This document shows positions 56,313 to 64,000 of a stretch of 64,000 nt of DNA, in pieces. The translations under genes were made by a program, and so were the position numbers. Below the pieces are notes generated by a model that was not told the origin of the DNA, did no database searches, and saw only the letters and a program-made list of their open reading frames with translations. How positions within the stretch are numbered: position 1 is the stretch's first letter; each line of letters opens with the position of its first letter. Where the stretch lies: NCBI RefSeq assembly GCF_901709675.1, contig NC_051091.1, positions 12,000,967-12,064,966 on the forward strand, written 5' to 3'. Source of the DNA: Syngnathus acus. Lineage: Eukaryota; Chordata; Actinopteri; Syngnathiformes; Syngnathidae.

Positions 56313-59300
56313 TGCACAAACACAAACGTGAGTGGTTCTATTTAGAAAAAAGAAATACCACTAAGCGGAAAAAAATAAATTCCAGGGAAAAAATTTAGCA
56401 AGTGTAATTTGCTGCTCTTTACAATTTACACATGGCAATATAACCCATTGCATAATGCGGCCAAGCACCACTGTGCCATATAAAACTGACACAAGATAAA
56501 TGTGGAAATTCAACTGCGGGGATTTGAAATGGAAACTCCATTGTGAACTGGGCCTCGAAACTAAAAACATATCCAAAACACACACAGAGAAGGATCTGGT
56601 GTGGGAGGGGGCAACCGGTTCACTTAAGTGGCCGTTGACAGCGCTTAAATTCATTGTCCCGCTCATTACTGCGCCACCATGATGAGGTATCAACATTGTG
56701 AACGAGGCTCATAAATAATGCAAGGCGGACGGACTTCTGGAGAATAAGAGGGCTTGCCTGTCGACATCAGAAACGACATCATGAGTAGAGAAAAAGAAGT
56801 AGGGCCCCCTTTGTGGTGTCTCCTGAGAAATATGTGCTCCTTTTCCAGTTTTCCCTTCAGAGCTGGAAACACCACATTCCTCTTCCATACACACACGCAA
56901 TCCGCATCTGAAGTGACACTCCAAACGGCTTAAAACATCGCAGATGGACAAAACGGGACGCATGCAAATCGTGACACCCAAATAAACCTGAAACAAGCTC
57001 TTAAAATACACAGAGGGTTAACATCCTTTTTTTTTTCCCCCTCCCATCTTAATAAACAAGTGCATTTGGCTGCTCTGGAAATATGTGGTATTGATCTTTA
57101 CGTGTGTTGTGATGGATTTGAGGCAAACTGTGGACCTCACTCAGCAACAAACTCACATGGTACTCAGTTAAGTTTAATAATTTAATGCTTGCAGCTCATA
57201 ATCCCTTTGCAGCAAGCTGCAGTCAGAGAGTAGTCACAGGTTGGAATCTTTCAAGCTCTAGAGGTTTTTCACCTTGCTTAGCATTTTTCCACACATTCAA
57301 TTTAGATCATACTTAGTTGGGGTTGGGCTGGAGCAAATTGCAAAATATTTTTGGTCTTCTGGTGACTGGCATTCAGTAACATGAAGTGCTGCACTCGCAA
57401 GTGAAAATGGAGCAGTACTTGAAGGAAAAAAAATCTCTGTTCCCAATTGTAAAAGTATCTGGTTATATTTGGCAGCATACGAACAGACCAGAGTACGAAG
57501 TGCAATGTAGGAATTGATCGAAAATAAACGATAAAAGTGCAACCTCCACGAGTGAAAATATATTCCTTCTTACAGTAGCGAAAGGAAACTCCCTGGACCC
57601 AAAGTGTTCCCAATGGTGGCCCCTCATTACCAGAGCAGCGATGAGTGAAAATGAGTGAAAGCTGTGCGTGGAGGTTCATCCCAGGGTCCCTTGAAGGGTG
57701 ACCATGCCAGTGGGTTTATGTGGGCAGCATGAGAGGGGAGAGCACTTGAAAGAGCAAGGGAATGGTGAGCGCAAACAACCCCTCCAGCGGCCCTTTTAGT
57801 CCAGATCAGGTGTCAACACTGCATGCCGGGGTTTATATAGCACCAGGCAACAAGTTGTGAGGAAACCCGAGCGTTTCAGAAGCAGCGGGTTGGCTTTCCT
57901 CAACACGCTGGCAGCCTCGATGGCTGAACACCAAGGCCCGGTATCCCTACAACTTGGGGTGTGCGTTACCTCCTCTACAGCGCTGCTAAACCATCCCTCC
58001 GTCACCTCTTGGCCCTCGTGTGAAGTCGGTCCAGCTGCTCTCCGGTTTCACAGGCGCCGCCGCCAGAGTCCTCTGACGACAGGCCCGGAAGGATTGCCTG
58101 ACGTCGGCCATTCCCTTGGAATTGACAGTGGTATGGCCGGGAGAAAGACAAGAGGAGTATATTTGCACTTCTAAGAGGACACCGCCGACATTCTCCATGT
58201 CGAGCAATCGGTGAATGCTGAAGGAAGAGTGGGGTCCTTCCACGGGATCGATTCAGACGTTGAACTCCTGGAGTTAGAACTCCTCCATACACAAGGTTAT
58301 TATCATACAGAATTTGTCTCCATGTGGTCATTTAAGATGTCTATAGGGGTAACCATAGCGACGGAGACAAGAGCCGATACAAACGTGGGACAAGCGTGAC
58401 TGCAGCAAGATGATAACCGCTACCCTATATTGTGTTGTCGCCTTTCTTTGGACTGCTACGTCTGCGGTTGGATTCCACCCAACTCGCTGGTAGATAAGAA
58501 GTCTGAGCGCATCAAAACAAAAGACTTCATCAGATCTCCCTCTCTTCAGTTTTAACTGAATGGTCGCCGATAAGGAAGGATCCCTCATTCAACAAAAAGA
58601 GTGCTCTGTCAAGATGTCCATACAGTGAAGTATTGGAGATTCTAATAAGAATGAAATGAATTAATTGTCTATTCACTAGCATGTGAATGGCAATTAGCTG
58701 GTATTCCCAAGTGGAAAATGCTTGCATGGTCAAGGTTGGGTTGTCAGCTCCAGCCTTTCCTGTCTGGAGTTTGGAAGTTCACCCATGACCCTGAGGGCGA
58801 TAGGTGCTATAGGTGGAAAATGCTTCCTTTACTATGCTGAAGTTTGAGTGTGAAGCTATCCTCTCAAACTTTCACAAATACCAGAAGACGCATATCAACA
58901 TCAGCATGAAAGGGCTTTGCGTGGAACAAAACCTGGATGCTTCCAATGCTATCCAGAAGATCTAACAAAATACCCTCATCCCATCCATGTGACAACAAAG
59001 GTATGTTCCGCTGGTTATCTCCATTCCGTGCCTCGGCTTTGGAGGAAGAAAGGAGGAGGTTGCTTTTATGAGCGAGCGGGGAGCATCTGGAGCATCCTGA
59101 GACAATGTTTATTGGGGGGAGGGCAGGCGAAGATGGGTGACTCTTGCTTGAAGTGGAAGATAAGGGACGAGAAGTATGATGAGAAAGAACGAGAGTCCAG
59201 CGACACCCGTAAAGCAGATAGCGTGCAAAGACCCGAGGCCATGACATCATGACGGATAGAGGCCGCATCCACAAATGATGAGTCGAGATAAAGTCACTTA

Positions 59301-59539
59301 TGTTCTATTGTATGTGTTCCCGGATTAGGACAGGTGGGGCGAACTGAACAAGAAGGCACTATTTACTGTTCCCGTAATTGGACGCTGACGATCATCTCGT
59401 ACGAGATAACCTGGAAGCTATTGGTCATTGACTGATGGGACAATGGAGTGTTGATTCCCAAGTATTTATTTGTTGGTGTGGTGAAGGCAAGTTGGATTCA
59501 ACTCACAAACAGTGACGGCCGGCCCAGGGTTCGTCCGTC

Positions 59540-59650
59540 CGTCCGTCTGCCGCGGGATACACCTTGGACTGGTCACCAGTCAATCATAAGGCACATGTAG
59601 AAACAAACATTCACATTGACTGGGAACTGAGCCGTCACCGCCAATCAAGT
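59540..59650 (-). repeat. Degraded SINE body
   Basis: The segment GGACTGGTCACCAGTCAATC, then AAGGCACATGTAGAAACAAA and CATTCACATTGAC, is the reverse of the CAATGTGAATG...TGTGCCTTATGATTG...GGTGACCAGTCC SINE body. Confidence 0.6.
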
Positions 59651-60639
59651 CTTATGCCAACATGTCTGTCAGGTCCAAATTGGGCTTCAATTGTGTCGTC
59701 CTAGCTCGACATTAGAGTTGGCTTTGTCATCGTTTATTAAGATATCCTGCCACCACAAAAACAGACAATATGAGCGAAATAGTGATTCACAGTTTAGGAA
59801 TAAAGACCTCATGCGATTTGAGATTCCAGATAAGACCTTCTGTATACATAGAAAACCCACATGTATGAAGAAGACTGAGCATATATTTCAAAGATGTTTT
59901 TGACCACTTTTTCCTTATGCATTAAAAAGCAAACCAAATGGCGCATTACTCTGTCAACAAATGAATGTCAAACAATAGTGGCACAATGATAGTCTTGAAT
60001 CTGGTTTTGCGGTCACAACATGGATTCAATACAAATCCACAATTGAATAATTATCTTACAGCGACAAAGGACGTATTGAGAGTTTCTGAACCAAATGTTT
60101 TCTCTTGCGAGAACATTGTGCAACATTGTCCTACTGGCTTACACAATAGCCAAAAGGGATGAGTCGTGCGTGCTTGTATATTTACCGGCTTCTTGTCCTC
60201 TTTGCGTTGCATGCCTGGTACTCCAAATATCGGCCTGCTTTGGCTGTTGTTTCTCTGCGAGCTCACGCTCGGCAGATAAGGCCGACAGAGGAATCAAGAT
60301 AACGCCCGGGCTGCAGACATAATCCGCAGCAGAGCCAACACAGTGTAGCCTCATTCCAGCCCTCATTTAGTGACTGACACGACGTAATTAGCCCGCAGGA
60401 AGCAGATCATCGCAATCTAAAGCAATGAGCAATTAGATTGAACATGAGCTAAGGGCTCCCCGGAGGATGCCAAATCTAAGGATGGCACGGAAACTTTGTT
60501 GTTGTTGATTTTTTTTCTTTACAGTAAAGATTTCAAACTATCATTCCATGTTACTTTTGAATAGGTGAAGGTCCACATACCATACGTGTGTCAATTTGCA
60601 TGATCATGAACCTTCTCTGTCCTTACACTTTTGACAACA

Positions 60640-60860
60640 TTCATGGGTGAGCTGGAGCCTTTCCCAGCTCAATTTTGGCAAGAGAAGCACAGTTGACAGG
60701 TCGCTAGTCATTCACAGGAAATATATAGAAATAAACACTCACATTCACAACAATGAAAAATTTTGTTTTTAAATCGCCTTATTTGGTAAGAAACCTGAGC
60801 TGAAATTCAAACTAGCAAGCCTGTGACTCAAATCCATCATCCAAATGCACCAGAGTGCTG
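60640..60860 (-). repeat. Degraded SINE, minus strand
   Basis: GGGTGAGCTGGAGCCTTTCC, then GACAGGTCGCTAGTCATTC and AAATAAACACTCACATTCAC, reads in reverse as the SINE 3' half. Diverged head-like sequence (GAGCTGAAATTCAAACTAGC) follows to about 60860. Confidence 0.6.
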
Positions 60861-63848
60861 CAGTCAACTTTCTAAAAACATAAAGTAGTAAAAAGATGGC
60901 TATGCTTATTGTTTCTTTAATGTCATTTTGCAAACTGTACGTCAAGGTCCAGTAAATTACTGCAGACGTGCCGGAAAATCGAGCTGAGGTCTGCTAAAAT
61001 CAAGAGCCTTACGTAATTGTTCTTCGACGCGAGCAAAACAATCGTGTGGAAGCACGGCAGGGGGATTGGAGGGTTCAGGGGTCAAGAGAGACATGTTATT
61101 CGTTTTGGGAAGAATGCTCCAGGGTCTTCTAAGCAGTTTTTTTTCCTCTAAAGCAAAACAAGATGATACGTGACCTGACATGACGGATTTGCTTGTTCTT
61201 TGTATTCTCACAGTAGAATTCCCTAAGGCTAGATTTACACTGCATGGTTCAAGTCAAACTATTATTTTTTATTTTATTTTGCTTTCAAGTGGCACAATTG
61301 GAATAGGCCTTGCGGGTAGTTTTACTCTGTATGTAAATAAATATTTGTATTTTCCAACCGAAAATAGTACCAAGCTATTTACCGCTGTACATCCCAAAAG
61401 TAAAAAGAAAACATTCAGGTTAACATGATCTTCTGTATAAGCCAAAGATGACGTCTCGACAGCTGTCCCTGTTATTCTTTCAGCTCGGAGGTCGCTCCAA
61501 GAAAGGGACTCGGAGTAGACAGTATGCCAAGGGTATGTGAAGGGCTATGTAATTAGAGACCCCCAGTGCACGATGGTGCCACTGGTGCTGGGAGGCTCCT
61601 ACACTTGTTCTGTAAACACTTCAGAGGAATAGACCTTTTTCCTTCTGACTCCCACCTTTGTGTTAAATGCACCGGCCTCCATTATTGCTGCTTAACTCTC
61701 ATTGGAAATTTGACTTTATCGCGCACCATTGCATATGTGTGTGGGGTCCCGAGTGCACAGAGGTTGATTAATCCTGACACGGGATGACAGTTCTCCAGCT
61801 GCCGTGATGTATTTTACCGCACGTTCTGCGAGGGAGGACCTTGGAGAGCATTTAAAGCCCTCACCTTTCTGCTGTCGAGCGTACCCCCCCTTTTTAGCTT
61901 GATGGCTGTGAAACAGGCCCCGTCTCTGCCCATTAGTCGTCAGGACGCCGTAGAACAGATTGGACCCTTCTGACCGGGCCTCTGCTAATAACAGGATGGG
62001 CCACAGGAAAGAGAGAGAGGAGGTGTTCATCAACATAAGCAAGCGGGGCATTAAATGGGGATACTGAAACAGTGGCTTTAAGGTTTTTGTTAGAGATTAG
62101 CATTGCGTTTGTAAATTGTCAAAACACTGCTGCTATACATTATGAACGATTTGTCGAGGACATGCTAACGTGACAAAATAAAAATACATGACGCAAAGGG
62201 ACATAATTAAATGTATGGTCGAGGGCAAGCAGAGCGTTGCAGATGTGGAAGGCCAGCCTCTGTAATTAGGAAACATGCTGGGTGGCATCTTCAAAAAAAG
62301 GCATCGCTAGTTTATTGTGACATGCTAGCAAACATCAGGTTCAGTGAACATTTTTTAAAATTTTACATAGCAGAAGGAGACACTGGTAAGAACCTGCTGT
62401 CGTGTCATGCGTGCGCATGTACGATATAGTGAAGACAATTTGGGAGCAAACTTAATAATAAAAACAACAACGGCTCCCATGAGCTCAACCTGGCCGTGGA
62501 AGAATCTGCAGGGATTACGCCACGCTAGGAACAGCAAATAACACGGTGTGGTGTTGACAGCCACGTTAAGCTTTCTACATCTTACGTGGCTCGTAGATGG
62601 ATGGCTGTAAGCGCCGCACGTGAAGCCCCAGTCGATCACGTTCGCTCTTTGCGGGCTGGAGAGAATTAAAAAGAGAAGTCATCGGCAAACATGACAATCT
62701 GGCACGCACGGCTTTTGCACCACTGCAGCTTTTAAACTAGAAACACGTTTTAGATACTCAAAGCCTTTTAGCTTTGTTGGCATTGAATACTTGCAATGAC
62801 AAGATTTCATTCCATATAGCACAAAGGTCAGAAAAGCGAATCACTAACGCGATCTAATCGCTTTCTTATGAGGTACGCAGGGACTTCCTTGCCTTTTCTT
62901 CACGGTCAACTTCCGTGTATTTCAATTCAAAAAGCAGATGTGGCCGAGGTCAACCATCAGCTGTGACTCGTAAGCCTCCGCAATCCACCTGACACCTTAC
63001 CGCTATTATTGCAGGCTGACTCCAAAATAAATTCCAGTAATCCAGCCACAATGTAGTGTAATGTATTCTTTAGGGACAATATGGTCAATTTCATGTTACA
63101 AATATTATGAGGCATGCAGCCCATTGGGACATCTTTTTCCCATCTTTAGTTTAGGAGGTGGAAATCTATGCGCAGTGTTCACAGTTGACCCGTAGAGTCA
63201 AGCACGCATCCTCACTGCCTGCAGGCCTGCGCCACACTCTCCTCAACAGATGGACTTCCTTTTGGGTGCAAAAGGCCACAGAGTTTATGGAGCACAAATC
63301 CTCCGGGTGTCTGACTGACTGGGAAGAGGAAGTTCACCACACACGCATGCACGTACGCATTCCTACTAACAGGACATTTTCAGCGATTTTGACCGCTGCA
63401 AGGAGGGGGCTCACTCAGCCCATTTTGGAGTCTTCCACAGATGGCGGAGCTCATGTTGGTTGCACGACTTGGGTTCGCTTCGAGGTCTTTGATGACTCGA
63501 CTTGGTTTCCGAGCTGGATAGAAGGTGTGTAAATGGAGAAAACAGCTTCTCTGACATTGTGTCGCAAAGGGGGATTTTCCTTAACAGCTAATTAAAATGT
63601 GTGAGCACCAAAGCACACTTTGTTGCCCATTGACCAGGGTCAGCTGTTTCTGGTTCAAGTGGAATTTAAATTATTTTTCCCCACTGAGATTAATGGCTCC
63701 CAAAAAAGCCAGCATTTTTTTTGTTCATTTTTAAAAAATGAAAACATCACTCATTGATATTAAAAGGCATATCGTCTAGAAATGTATTTTTGATGACCTC
63801 AGCAATATTCTTGGAAAATATTATGTGAATCTCCGTTGAGGTCATGTA

Positions 63849-64000
63849 TGTTAGAGTGGTGCTCACTCTAACTTATTTTGCAAGAACCACATGGGAGACA
63901 ATTAAGTCCTTTTAGACACCTGCAGGTGGAGAGTCCATTCGTCGCTGTGCATACAGCGATGATCGAATGAGGTCTGACTCTGGCCTCCTACAAGAGCATT
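63849..64000 (-). mobile_element. Partial LTR, same family as the solo LTR at 3949-4361, cut by the window end
   Basis: Reverse-complemented, the last 152 bases align with 4210-4361 at roughly 85 to 90 percent by eye, including TGTATGCACAGCGAC, TGTGGTTCTTGCAAAATA and the terminal hairpin GTTAGAGTG...CACTCTAAC. The LTR therefore ends at 63849 and extends beyond the window. Whether it is solo or part of a full element cannot be told. Confidence 0.88.

Larger units (their letters stand above)
52493..63848. other. Gene-free stretch at the right
   Basis: No exon with protein similarity is seen in over 11 kb. It holds a perfect X-box palindrome GTTGCCATGGCAAC (53180-53193), a CA run at 56287-56312, several A/T-rich tracts and degraded minus-strand SINE parts near 59540-59650 and 60640-60860. 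The open frames at 57857-58174, 58917-59252 and 63158-63532 show no known domain, and I do not call them genes. Distal enhancers of neighbours or a large intron of an outside gene are possible. Confidence 0.5.

Noticed and set aside
57857-58331. Overlapping open frames on both strands
   Set aside because: Similar-length frames on opposite strands without domain signals are expected in this locally GC-richer stretch.
63158-63532. 124-aa open frame near the right edge
   Set aside because: No recognisable domain, no neighbouring exons and no start or splice context that convinces me.

Overview
This is nuclear genomic DNA of a ray-finned (teleost, probably percomorph) fish. Three multi-exon vertebrate genes with GT-AG introns are readable exon by exon. 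They are embedded in AT-rich DNA carrying teleost-type tRNA-headed SINEs, an RTE/Rex3-like LINE, a hAT transposon, a solo LTR, a TIR element and CA/TTTA microsatellites. No bacterial, organellar or CRISPR feature is present.

Layout. (1) 1-3.1 kb: non-genic, with a long CA repeat. (2) About 3.1-9.8 kb: a nested transposon stack. A near full-length minus-strand LINE is split by a 413-bp solo LTR (5-bp target duplication) and by a 2.9-kb hAT element (8-bp target duplication). The hAT carries two SINEs. (3) 12.6-20.9 kb: mst1r, encoding the RON/MET-family receptor tyrosine kinase; 20 coding exons assemble in frame to 1377 aa. (4) 20.9-30 kb: mst1r 3' UTR, then a gene-free stretch with several RFX X-box-like palindromes and SINE debris. 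(5) About 30.0-37.7 kb: camkv, encoding the CaM-kinase-like vesicle-associated pseudokinase; one candidate untranslated exon and ten coding exons, 404 aa. (6) About 38.8-49.26 kb: rbm6, encoding an RNA-binding splicing regulator; one untranslated and 21 coding exons, 1294 aa. Its G-patch looks degenerate, and a stray partial copy of an RRM2 exon lies in one intron. (7) 49.3-64 kb: no recognisable gene; a TIR element with TA target duplication at 51.7-52.5 kb, old SINE pieces, and at the right edge part of a second LTR of the same family as the one in the LINE.

MST1R, CAMKV and RBM6 are also clustered on human 3p21.31, so this is a conserved synteny block. All three are on the + strand here. 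Their functions differ (growth-factor receptor, synaptic pseudokinase, splicing factor), and the proximity is ancestral linkage rather than a functional unit. I did not find a convincing new biological system. The observations most worth checking are the degenerate G-patch and missing zinc finger in rbm6, the X-box-like cluster upstream of camkv, the duplicated exon fragment in rbm6, and the nested transposons whose target duplications are still readable.
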